A stretch of DNA of 64,000 nt. Source: Pantoea rwandensis. GTDB lineage: Bacteria > Pseudomonadota > Gammaproteobacteria > Enterobacterales > Enterobacteriaceae. The notes under the pieces were generated by a model that searched no databases, was not told the origin of the DNA, and saw nothing but the letters and a program-made list of their open reading frames with translations. Of the stretch, positions 9,256-15,601 are shown piece by piece. The position numbers and the translations under genes are program-made. Every line of letters starts with the position of its first letter. Within the stretch, counting starts at the first letter, position 1. The stretch spans positions 4,263,608-4,327,607 of the forward strand of contig NZ_CP009454.1 in the NCBI RefSeq assembly GCF_000759475.1, written 5' to 3'.

Positions 9256-9287
9256 AAAGGCAAGGGCAGAGACCTGCCCTTGCCTTT
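9256..9287. promoter_or_regulatory. Perfect 14-bp hairpin between the peptide gene and the enzyme genes
   Basis: Arms 9256-9269 and 9274-9287 are perfectly complementary around a 4-base loop. Read on the plus strand the stem is followed by a T-run, so it would stop transcripts entering the cassette from the left. Read on the minus strand it lies right after the stop of the 24-codon peptide gene, with only weak T content. There it could partly terminate or stabilise the short peptide mRNA, so that peptide is made in excess over the enzymes, as is common in peptide-precursor operons. Confidence 0.7.
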
Positions 9288-9289
9288 TT

Positions 9290-9364
9290 TTACCAAGCTA
9301 CGCCGTTAAAGTCATAGTTTTCAGTTGAAGATTCAGTTACGAACAGTTCGATTGCACTTTCCAT
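9290..9364 (-). CDS. 24-residue candidate RiPP precursor peptide
   Basis: Begins MESAIELFVTE, continues SSTEN and ends YDFNGVAW followed by TAA. It is too short for routine gene callers. The ATG has AGAGG seven bases upstream, in good position. It is the first gene of the cassette, directly upstream of the SAM decarboxylase, radical SAM and P450 genes. Its C-terminal third is rich in modifiable residues (Tyr17, Phe19, Asn20, Trp24) and its N-terminal part is acidic, as in very short RiPP leaders. The best guess is a precursor whose C-terminus is modified by the neighbours. No family is recognised, and a non-precursor role for the peptide cannot be excluded. Confidence 0.7.
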   Translation of the reverse strand: MESAIELFVTESSTENYDFNGVAW

Positions 9365-9382
9365 AATAAACCTCTCATATTG

Positions 9383-9411
9383 GGTAAAATTTAAGTTTAT
9401 GCAGCAGTCAA
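9383..9411 (-). promoter_or_regulatory. Tentative promoter of the peptide cassette
   Basis: On the minus strand a TTGACT (9406-9411) is followed after about 16-17 bases by a T-rich TTTTAC/TTTACC element, about 20 bases before the peptide start. The -35 is good and the -10 is poor. The position is right but the assignment is weak. Confidence 0.3.
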
Positions 9412-10086
9412 TATCATTAACAACTGCACGGGTAATTATATAAACCAAAATAATGGTTAAGTGATCATACGATTTTCCAATGCGTGATAAATGTCACATA
9501 AAATTAAACTATAAAATAGCAAGAAAATAATTTACATGTTTATTATTTAAATCGAAATCAAACGCACGCACCTTGCAAGCCCCTGAAATATATATAGTAT
9601 AAAGTCAATGTCTTCCTTTTTAGTTTCAATCAATAACCTCTCCTAATTCCAAGGGAGGTTTTAAATAACATCACTGTTAAGATTGACAAACCTTTGACAG
9701 GGCTAAAATTTTCCCATTGCAAACGAAAACATAAGTCATGCAACTGTATGATTCGGTTTTATGGATGATCGTAAGCAAGATTTATCTGGGCTTTGATATT
9801 TATGTATCAACAGTTGTTGAAATCCTAAAAAAGTTTTAAAGATTATCAAGGGCCGTCTGTTTAATGAGTTCGAGTACGTTATTCGGGGGTGATGACTTGT
9901 GTCTTCTTACCCCCTTGGTGAAGAGAATACGCCACCCTTGAGGAAACATTGTTATCTAAAAGCTGATAAATACACGGCCAAAGCTTTCTCTGTGGTCGCT
10001 CAGTAAGGCCGGATAAATCGGTTCAGAAAGTGCTACCGTCAAGCTAGCGTGAAACCAATTAAAAATAGAACGTTTTTAAAATGACT
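9412..10086. other. AT-rich intergenic region upstream of the cassette
   Basis: No convincing gene is visible. An imperfect hairpin (AACCTCTCC...GGGAGGTT, about 9646-9669) lies inside. The leftmost part is AT-rich like the cassette, and base composition returns toward that of the plasmid near 9850. The right part contains a diverged copy (9991-10026) of the leader segment found upstream of the methylase gene, so it may be what remains of a replaced accessory gene. Confidence 0.5.
9991..10026 (-). repeat. Orphan copy of the accessory-array leader segment
   Basis: This 36-base stretch matches 10892-10927 at 31 of 36 positions, including the CCGGATAAA...GGTTCAG end. At 10892-10927 it sits just after a gene stop and before the hairpins of the next gene. 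Here the expected downstream gene is missing and the AT-rich region begins instead. Confidence 0.6.
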
Positions 10087-10109
10087 AAAAAACGCTCCCG
10101 GGGGAGCGT
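10087..10109 (-). terminator. Rho-independent terminator after the methylase-like gene
   Basis: A perfect 8-bp stem (10092-10099 with 10102-10109) is followed on the minus strand by TTTTTT. It lies 17 bases after the methylase stop codon. Confidence 0.8.
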
Positions 10110-10125
10110 CTGGTTTACAATGATT

Positions 10126-10809
10126 TTAGGCAACCTCAGTTAAAGCAGTACGCAGTCGATGTGACCAGTTTCCCTGGAAGTGTGCAGGCGTAAGTAATAC
10201 TCGCCGGCGCTCATCATTCAGTGAATTACCGATCACCACCTCACCGGCCACACCACACAGCGAAAGTTGTATATACGCCATACCGGCTGCCAGCGGATCG
10301 ATGTCGGTGGCCGAAACCCATAAACAACGATGAGGAGAGTAGCCTGCCTCACGTAAAACACTGGCAAATGCCAGCGTCATACAGCCGGCGCCACAGGCTG
10401 GTTCGGAAAGCGTAATAAACGCCTTGTCTCTGAAATTTTCTTCGACGTTGCCAAGCTGTATTCTGGCCATCATTATCGCAACGCTCCAGGGGGTAAAAAA
10501 CTGAGCGCGGTACTTATCGCCCATCTCAAGCTGCATAAAGACCCGCCCCAGAAAATCACCCGGCTCCTCCTCAAGCCCGTTTAGCACATGGGCCAGCAGA
10601 TGCGCCATGTTCTCCACGTCGGGCTTTTCATACCGTGACACGATGCGCAGATACTTCTGCTCGCGCTTTTCGCAGAACTGAAGGCGATTTTCCAGTGCAA
10701 TGACACTGCAGCTGATGAAATCTTCAAACACCTGGTGCCGGCGGTGGTAACGGGCCGTCTGGCTGAAGAGAGAAAGAAAGGCTTTTTCGTGGTTTATGAC
10801 TTGTTTCAT
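10126..10809 (-). CDS. N-6 DNA methylase-like protein
   Basis: 227 residues from the ATG at 10809, which has AGGAAG six bases upstream. The SAM-binding motif LSEPACGAGCMTLAFASV and a following acidic SATDIDPLAAGMAYIQLSL match class I N6-adenine methyltransferases of the HsdM type. QFFTPWSVAIMMA upstream resembles their Y/FTP motif. The catalytic NPPY/F motif expected after the acidic region is replaced by VVIGNSLND, and the protein ends soon afterwards. It may therefore be a non-catalytic SAM- or DNA-binding relative. Such proteins are common on plasmids next to ArdC and Api92-like genes. Confidence 0.75.
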   Translation of the reverse strand: MKQVINHEKAFLSLFSQTARYHRRHQVFEDFISCSVIALENRLQFCEKREQKYLRIVSRYEKPDVENMAHLLAHVLNGLEEEPGDFLGRVFMQLEMGDKYRAQFFTPWSVAIMMARIQLGNVEENFRDKAFITLSEPACGAGCMTLAFASVLREAGYSPHRCLWVSATDIDPLAAGMAYIQLSLCGVAGEVVIGNSLNDERRRVLLTPAHFQGNWSHRLRTALTEVA

Positions 10810-10828
10810 GCGTGCTTCCTCGTGCAGA

Positions 10829-10927
10829 GGGAACACGCACCCGGAGGGAAACGGTGTTCCCTTCAGGGTGAAAAAAAGCCACAGCTCTCGCTGTGGCCGG
10901 TCAGTGAAGCCGGATAAACCGGTTCAG
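10829..10927 (-). promoter_or_regulatory. Structured leader of the methylase-like gene with terminator and alternative hairpins
   Basis: Going toward the gene there is first a perfect GC-rich 7-bp stem followed by seven T (10871-10896), a classic terminator. Next comes CACCC/GGGTG with an imperfect inner stem (10838-10870). An 8-bp perfect stem (10829-10836 with 10854-10861) shares bases with that one, so the two cannot form together. The second stem ends just before the ribosome site. Confidence 0.6.
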
Positions 10928-10934
10928 GTTGGTG

Positions 10935-11885
10935 TTATGCACGGATACTGCCGTAATGTGCTGCGCCGGACGCAGGCACTGCAGCCGTTTCTGGCGTCAC
11001 CAGATACATACGGGCCCCATCACTGGCTGCTGACTGGCGCAGTTCCTCTGCCGGGTAAGGACCGCTGTCAACGTGGTCGCCCCGGTCAAAGCAGTTGTAG
11101 CCTGATGTCCCGGCTTCCGGTGAAATCCAGTAGTGCCGGATTTCACAGTCAAACAGCTGCGACATCTCGCCCATCACCTCGCCTGAAGGCGGATACCAGG
11201 GAGATGTAAAGCTCAGAGTCAGTGAGCTGACTTCATCCCGATTCCAGATGGCCTGATGGCCAGCCGGAAACGCCATGCCATACAGCTGCAGATAAAGTTC
11301 TGATGTCGTGCAAAGTCCGGTGAACAAACCACTTTCGCCGTTGAGCTCAGTGGCCAGACGTGACGGCATCACCATCAGCATGTCGCAGGGGCAGGTTGCC
11401 TCCGGCATGATGCTGAGCCATTCCCAGCGCTCCTGCGGGTCGAAGTGACCGCCGGCGCCGGCAACGCCAAACCAGTCGGCATAGTGCACGGCCATCAGCT
11501 GCGCCATTATCTGCCGCGCTGAAAGAGGAACAGCTTCCCACTTCAGCGCATCGATGCCGGACTGCAGCCAGATTTTTTCCATGCGGGAAACCGTTTTAGT
11601 GTCGATCCATGCATCCTGCTCCAGCAGCTCAATGAAGTGCTGGAAAGCCTGGTTGGGTGAGGTCTGCGCACCCGCGCCATATGCGGTAAGCATTGGGTAA
11701 GGTGTGTATTCCACCGCCCTGACGGGCTTCAGTATGCCGGCACAGCCGGCCAGAAACAGCTTTGTAGCCTGCCGTATGGCCTGCCGGTAAAGCGGTTTTT
11801 CCGTGCCGGCAATCCAGGGCTGCATCACATCGAGGCAGACCGATTTGGCGGTGATTTCCAGACGGTTATGGCACCATGAAAACAT
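10935..11885 (-). CDS. Api92-like protein with ferredoxin-like domain (DUF1281)
   Basis: 316 residues. The N-terminus MFSWCHNRLEITAKS is the characteristic start of DUF1281/Api92-like proteins, which are named for a phage APSE protein and common on enterobacterial plasmids and ICEs. Further signatures are WCHNRL, the AWGTK-like YADWFGVAGAGG stretch and a C-terminal region rich in aromatic residues (FTSPWYPPSGE) followed by EIRHYWISPEAG. It is probably soluble and its biochemical role is not known. The ribosome site AGAGGAG precedes the ATG. Confidence 0.75.
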   Translation of the reverse strand: MFSWCHNRLEITAKSVCLDVMQPWIAGTEKPLYRQAIRQATKLFLAGCAGILKPVRAVEYTPYPMLTAYGAGAQTSPNQAFQHFIELLEQDAWIDTKTVSRMEKIWLQSGIDALKWEAVPLSARQIMAQLMAVHYADWFGVAGAGGHFDPQERWEWLSIMPEATCPCDMLMVMPSRLATELNGESGLFTGLCTTSELYLQLYGMAFPAGHQAIWNRDEVSSLTLSFTSPWYPPSGEVMGEMSQLFDCEIRHYWISPEAGTSGYNCFDRGDHVDSGPYPAEELRQSAASDGARMYLVTPETAAVPASGAAHYGSIRA

Positions 11886-11913
11886 TGTGAAACTCCTCTT
11901 GTCGGTTAAAACG

Positions 11914-11955
11914 AAAAGAGGGCATCCCCCTGAGGAAGATGCCCTCAGGGGGATG
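11914..11955 (-). promoter_or_regulatory. Two mutually exclusive hairpins upstream of the Api92-like gene
   Basis: Stem A is a perfect 13-bp pairing (11923-11935 with 11943-11955, 7-base loop). Stem B is a perfect 9-bp pairing (11918-11926 with 11938-11946) followed on the minus strand by TTTT, so it looks like a terminator. The stems overlap and cannot coexist. Stem A is transcribed first and would act as an antiterminator. This is the cleanest example of the recurring leader pattern in this region. Confidence 0.65.
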
Positions 11956-11980
11956 ATGGCGGCCGCAGCCGCCGGTTCAG

Positions 11981-12964
11981 TTATGCCGCCTGTTCTGTAT
12001 TCCGGTTCAGGGGCTCAAGTAAGTATTCCGAGGCTTCCCGGGCGAAACGACAGGCCCGGAAAATTGCTCGTTTGTCTTCACGCAGCGCTCTCAGCCAGCC
12101 GGCGAGGTAGCTTTCGTGCTGCACGTCGCCGGTAATACCCAGTTGCGCGCAGAGAAAAGCACTGCCGGTTTCCGCTATCAGCTCTTCGAAGGCGTACACC
12201 GGGTCACCAAACTGCCGTGATGAAGAGGTGATCCCTTCCCGGTTGAGTCGGCTCCCGTGGCCAGTGGCATGCACCAGCTCGTGCAGCAGCGTGGACCAGT
12301 AATCCGCCTCCGTAAGGAACTGCGGCGCCGTCGGCATCACGATGCGGTCTGCGCCCGGGCGATAATACGCCCGGTCCTGCCGGCGATGGTCACACCCGAC
12401 GCAGGTTGCGCTGAGTATCTGTTGCACCTGCTTTAGCTGAACTGCGCTGAGATAAGAGTGCTGCCCGGTCGGTGCAGTATGAGCAACCGTTCCGGTAACA
12501 GATTCAGGTAACCCTTCGCACTGATGAACACTGAACAGCTGCAGTTGTTTGATCATGGCCAGTTGCTCCATGACAGGTTCACCGTCCCTAAACAGCAGGT
12601 TATCGCTACTGTCCCGGGCCTGTTTCTCAAACGGTTTGTAAATGATGGCCAGCGCGCTGGTTTCGCCCTTTCTTACGTATCCGCCGGCGTCTTTCGCCTG
12701 CCGGAAGGTAATCCAGCGGTCGGAGGCGTAACCGTGCTCTTCAGCAGCCATCCACAACAGCGGAACATTGATACCACTGTAGGCACGGCCGGTGACGGCA
12801 TTCACCGGCAAACTGCTGCCGTGCACGCCTTCAGCCGAACGCCATGGCCGCCGCCAGGGGGGCACGCCGTTCTCCAGCGCAACAATAATTTTGTCTGTGA
12901 CCTGCTGGTACAGGTCGGGAGTGTTAAGTTCTGCCGCTTTACGCCGGCCAGAAGTCGTTTTCAT
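11981..12964 (-). CDS. ardC: ArdC-type anti-restriction protein (ssDNA-binding, zincin-like)
   Basis: 327 residues from the ATG at 12964. The N-terminal ArdC domain is recognisable (LYQQVTDKIIVALENGVPPW, then GRAYSGINVPLLW, WITFRQAKDAGG and VRKGE). The C-terminal domain has a zincin motif LLHELVHATGHGSRLNR, with His-Glu-x-x-His. ArdC proteins bind single-stranded DNA and protect incoming plasmid DNA from restriction during conjugation, in the recipient cytoplasm. An upstream ATG would place the start inside the hairpins of the leader and is not preferred. It belongs to the minus-strand accessory array. Confidence 0.85.
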   Translation of the reverse strand: MKTTSGRRKAAELNTPDLYQQVTDKIIVALENGVPPWRRPWRSAEGVHGSSLPVNAVTGRAYSGINVPLLWMAAEEHGYASDRWITFRQAKDAGGYVRKGETSALAIIYKPFEKQARDSSDNLLFRDGEPVMEQLAMIKQLQLFSVHQCEGLPESVTGTVAHTAPTGQHSYLSAVQLKQVQQILSATCVGCDHRRQDRAYYRPGADRIVMPTAPQFLTEADYWSTLLHELVHATGHGSRLNREGITSSSRQFGDPVYAFEELIAETGSAFLCAQLGITGDVQHESYLAGWLRALREDKRAIFRACRFAREASEYLLEPLNRNTEQAA

Positions 12965-12986
12965 CAGATGCTGCCTTTTAGTAAGG

Positions 12987-13023
12987 GGCGCATCCTGTCC
13001 AGTGGCGGACAATGCGCCACCAG
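12987..13023 (-). promoter_or_regulatory. Alternative hairpins upstream of ardC
   Basis: Stem B pairs 12987-12993 with 13012-13018 (7 bp, perfect). Stem A pairs 12999-13007 with 13015-13023 (9 bp with two G-U pairs in RNA). They share 13015-13018, so they compete. The architecture is the same as in the Api92-like leader. Confidence 0.5.
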
Positions 13024-13041
13024 TGAGTGGAAAATCAGTTA

Positions 13042-13653
13042 TCAGGAGTAGCGTAAGGAGCCGTCTGACATAACGGTACGGATGCGATCAGTTACGCTTG
13101 CGACTGCACGATTAAACATCTCCCGATCTGCGGGTTTGGCCCGTTTTGAGTCCAGGCGTATTACCTGATCCAGAACACGCAGTGCCTGTGAACGCCAGCT
13201 CAGACGTTCAGCATTACCCACGCAGGCATGAAAGTGGCGCAACGACTGGTCATAAAGCCACTGCACACTATCCCGGTATTGCCCCACCGGCACATACATC
13301 TTCAACGGAGGTTGCGTTTCTTTTTGAAGAGTCAGCGCATTACTCAGGTCACTGATAACGGGGGTTATCAGCAGGTCACAATGTTTACTCAGCACCGCAT
13401 CGAACATGCTCTGTGCCAAGAAAGTTTTGAAAGAGAATTCTTTATCTGGGATCAGCCCGTCGGCGACATCTGACCAACCAGAATCTTTTGACGGATTACA
13501 GCCTTCAGCCCAAGCTTTCATCCACTCGCCGGGGCGTCGGTCATCGGGTATGCGGATATAAATCCCCAGGTTCTTTTCGAGTATCAGCGGGCGCTGCATA
13601 CCCAGATTTTGAGTGAGCAGCGGACGAAGTTCAGTTGATGTAAAACGGATCAT
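13042..13653 (-). CDS. Conserved plasmid hypothetical, possibly DUF3085
   Basis: 203 residues. The start MIRFTSTELRPLLTQNL followed by LGIYIRIPDDRRPGEW resembles DUF3085 proteins of conjugative elements, and the assignment is tentative. It has no signal peptide or membrane segment. The ATG follows GGAGGGAA closely. The stop is followed by the ardC leader. Its function is unknown. Confidence 0.6.
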   Translation of the reverse strand: MIRFTSTELRPLLTQNLGMQRPLILEKNLGIYIRIPDDRRPGEWMKAWAEGCNPSKDSGWSDVADGLIPDKEFSFKTFLAQSMFDAVLSKHCDLLITPVISDLSNALTLQKETQPPLKMYVPVGQYRDSVQWLYDQSLRHFHACVGNAERLSWRSQALRVLDQVIRLDSKRAKPADREMFNRAVASVTDRIRTVMSDGSLRYS

Positions 13654-13673
13654 GTTCCCTCCAGTTAAGATGA

Positions 13674-13709
13674 GGAGGAAACCTCCCCGGGAGGGAAGGT
13701 CCCTCCGGG
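13674..13709 (-). promoter_or_regulatory. Alternative hairpins upstream of the DUF3085-like gene
   Basis: Stem A pairs 13686-13696 with 13700-13709. Stem B pairs 13674-13683 with 13698-13706 with one bulge. They share 13700-13706 and compete. The second purine-rich arm lies just before the ribosome site. Confidence 0.5.
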
Positions 13710-13733
13710 AAGTGTCAGTCAGTGAAGAACGAT

Positions 13734-14042
13734 TCAGTCGAAGCGGTAACGCAGTCCGGCCATCTGCTGCGCCATTTGCCGTCCAGCGCGTAAGGCTTTA
13801 CGGGCAGAGGCAAAATGACCTGTGCTGGCCAGCTGCTGATAGTGCCAGTCGCGTGAACTGTAACCCGTTCTACGCGAAATGATGGCGGTATATCCGTCAT
13901 CAGACTCGACGACCTCGGCGCGGAAACTGCTGTGACCGCTGCGGTTCGTGAACCATTCTGCCTGTCGCTGCTTCATTGCCACTGTAAGGCTGCTGAGCAT
14001 GCGGGTGGTACGGGTGATGAGTATCAGCATTATACTGCTCAT
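13734..14042 (-). CDS. Hypothetical accessory-array protein
   Basis: 102 residues from the ATG at 14042 (MSSIMLILITRTTRML), with AAGGAG upstream. The N-terminus is mildly hydrophobic and the rest basic (YSSRDWHYQQLASTGHFASA and ARKALRAGRQMAQQM). I do not recognise it. The neighbours and leader hairpins place it in the same array as ardC. Confidence 0.5.
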   Translation of the reverse strand: MSSIMLILITRTTRMLSSLTVAMKQRQAEWFTNRSGHSSFRAEVVESDDGYTAIISRRTGYSSRDWHYQQLASTGHFASARKALRAGRQMAQQMAGLRYRFD

Positions 14043-14061
14043 GGTTTTCTCCTTGATGAAT

Positions 14062-14104
14062 GCGGAGAAAACCGTCACCGCGGATGCGGGAAGGTTATCC
14101 CCGC
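14062..14104 (-). promoter_or_regulatory. Alternative hairpins upstream of the 102-residue gene
   Basis: Stem A pairs 14086-14090 with 14100-14104. Stem B pairs 14062-14073 with 14093-14104 (10 of 12 positions). They compete for 14100-14104. Confidence 0.5.
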
Positions 14105-14191
14105 AAGGGTTATCGCGTTTGTCTTAGTGACGCCGGCTTTTGGTGTATGACTCATTCGCAATCCGGTTGAGGCTGAACCCAATGGTCCGGC

Positions 14192-14551
14192 TCAGTCCAT
14201 CCAGCGATCTTCGCTTATGAGATTCTCTTCGTCCTGGACCGCGCGCCCGAAAAAAAACGTCCAGGCAGCTTCGTCAATCTCTCTGGCCATATTGCAAAGG
14301 CCTTCGAAGAAAGACTTCCAGGATTCAGGAATAAGATTGCGCACAGACAATGCTGCGAGGTCTTGTGCAACAGCAGCCATGTCCCAGACATAGTACGCAA
14401 AGCCATCTATGTCGGTTGGAGTGTTAAGGCCAAGGCGACGTAGAGCTGCAATGCTCAGCAAATCACCTTCAGCATTAACAAGCGCCACTTTGTGCGCAGT
14501 CAGCTCACGGGCACGAATGTGAAAGGATGTTTCAGGTAAATATTCGTTCAT
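14192..14551 (-). CDS. Hypothetical accessory-array protein
   Basis: 119 residues from the ATG at 14551 (MNEYLPETSFHIRARELTAH), preceded by AAGGA. It is acidic, with two likely helices near the C-terminus (WKSFFEGLCNMAREIDEAAW). No domain is recognised. Its leader (about 14575-14615) can form GGGAC/GTCCC stems in two overlapping registers, like the neighbouring genes. Confidence 0.5.
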   Translation of the reverse strand: MNEYLPETSFHIRARELTAHKVALVNAEGDLLSIAALRRLGLNTPTDIDGFAYYVWDMAAVAQDLAALSVRNLIPESWKSFFEGLCNMAREIDEAAWTFFFGRAVQDEENLISEDRWMD

Positions 14552-14637
14552 AAAGGATTCCTTAGAATTGAGGAACCCTGTCCCTAAGGGGGACAAAAGT
14601 CCCGTCAGGGTGACAAATGATTAAATTGTTCAGACCG

Positions 14638-15054
14638 TCATGTTAAGTCAGAGAGAGGGTAGCTTTGATAAAACATTTCGCGCAGTTGGTTAGTGGCTTC
14701 GTCCAGCGCTTTTTCCTCGCGAGCCCGGGTTATGCCCTGCTGAAAAGCTTCATTCCAGTGTCGGCTGTGGACCTCTGCGCCCAGAAGGATGAGACAGTCC
14801 ACTGCGTTCTTAACAAAGTCATGTCTGACGTAACCGGATTCCATGGCAAAACCCGTGGAATCTGCAACCCACCTGATAAAAGTCAGGTAATCGGGAAGGC
14901 CGTCTGCAGGCATCTCGGGATCGACATCGACCCTGAATTTGTTCATTAAACGGAAGTGAAGCTGTGTTTTGACGTAATCCACTATAATTTCTGCGTCAGC
15001 AGAAGAATCACAACGGAGTAAAGTGCCTGGATTGAACACACGGGTGTAATGCAT
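14638..15054 (-). CDS. Hypothetical accessory-array protein
   Basis: 138 residues from the ATG at 15054 (MHYTRVFNPGTLLRC), which has GGAGATA upstream. The longer reading includes the leader hairpins and is not preferred. The protein is acidic and helical, with no signal peptide. No family is recognised. It is the first gene of the minus-strand array. Confidence 0.5.
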   Translation of the reverse strand: MHYTRVFNPGTLLRCDSSADAEIIVDYVKTQLHFRLMNKFRVDVDPEMPADGLPDYLTFIRWVADSTGFAMESGYVRHDFVKNAVDCLILLGAEVHSRHWNEAFQQGITRAREEKALDEATNQLREMFYQSYPLSDLT

Positions 15055-15076
15055 CGGGGATATCTCCGTTAATGAA

Positions 15077-15113
15077 GGAAACAGCCACCCTGTACGGGAA
15101 GTGTTTTCCCGTA
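15077..15113 (-). promoter_or_regulatory. Alternative hairpins upstream of the 138-residue gene
   Basis: Stem A is a perfect 8-bp pairing (15093-15100 with 15106-15113, 5-base loop). Stem B pairs 15077-15083 with 15102-15109. They overlap and cannot coexist. Confidence 0.55.
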
Positions 15114-15173
15114 GAATTAATATCTGGAAGCGGAGTTGAATGGACCTTGACCCGGTTATCAGGTCCCTGTTTG

Positions 15174-15285
15174 CAAAGGTTAACAGGTTTGAACCGCCCG
15201 AAAGCGCCATCTCTCAGGTTTTAATGGCATTGGCATGTGACTACCCGAAGGCGTTCCTCTCAAATCACCGGAACATTGGCAGTTG
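15174..15285. repeat. Direct repeat copy 1, about 110 bp, made of two related subunits
   Basis: This stretch is repeated at 17204-17314 in the same orientation with roughly 80 percent identity by eye. Each copy holds two related units of about 46 bases, both with a CCCGAA(A/G)GCG...CTCTCA core and ending TTGGCA(T/G)G. It lies just upstream of the accessory array. It could be a structured RNA, a protein-binding repeat or a recombination site. Confidence 0.65.
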
Positions 15286-15394
15286 TCGATGTGACAACGG
15301 TTAGCAATCTAAGCCTACACAATCCGCTCGTTTCCAGCAATACCAGGTAGATAAATTTCTCAATAAACAGTTACTACTGCCAGTTAATAACAAA

Positions 15395-15601
15395 TTAGTG
15401 ATTGTTAAAAAAGGCAGACAGGGCGCCATGGAATAAATCGAGAAACGCATGGTGACGTGGGTATTCTTCATCATAGTGCATGTGCGCTTCTTGTGAGCAG
15501 GCTACTTCGTAATACCCTCGTTCGAGAATAAATGTAGCTCTATCGCTCAGTTTCAAAATAAATCGCATAGTCCAGTGACAGAAAAATGAAATTCTATTCA
15601 T
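15395..15601 (-). CDS. Small hypothetical protein coupled to the integrase gene
   Basis: 68 residues (MNRISFFCHWTMRFILKLSD at the start, FLDLFHGALSAFFNNH at the end). The ATG overlaps the last codons of the integrase gene (GATGAATAG), which suggests translational coupling. It is rich in aromatic residues. No family is recognised. Confidence 0.5.
   Translation of the reverse strand: MNRISFFCHWTMRFILKLSDRATFILERGYYEVACSQEAHMHYDEEYPRHHAFLDLFHGALSAFFNNH

Noticed and set aside
8835..9296. A longer SpeD reading starting near 9296
   Set aside because: It would translate through the 14-bp hairpin and overlap the peptide gene. The ATG at 9233 has a proper ribosome site and gives the normal family length.
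9290..9364. Assigning the cassette to a known class such as biarylitides, pantocin or darobactin
   Set aside because: The peptide end and the SpeD-HemN-P450 set do not match the precursor motifs or enzyme sets of those classes that I know.
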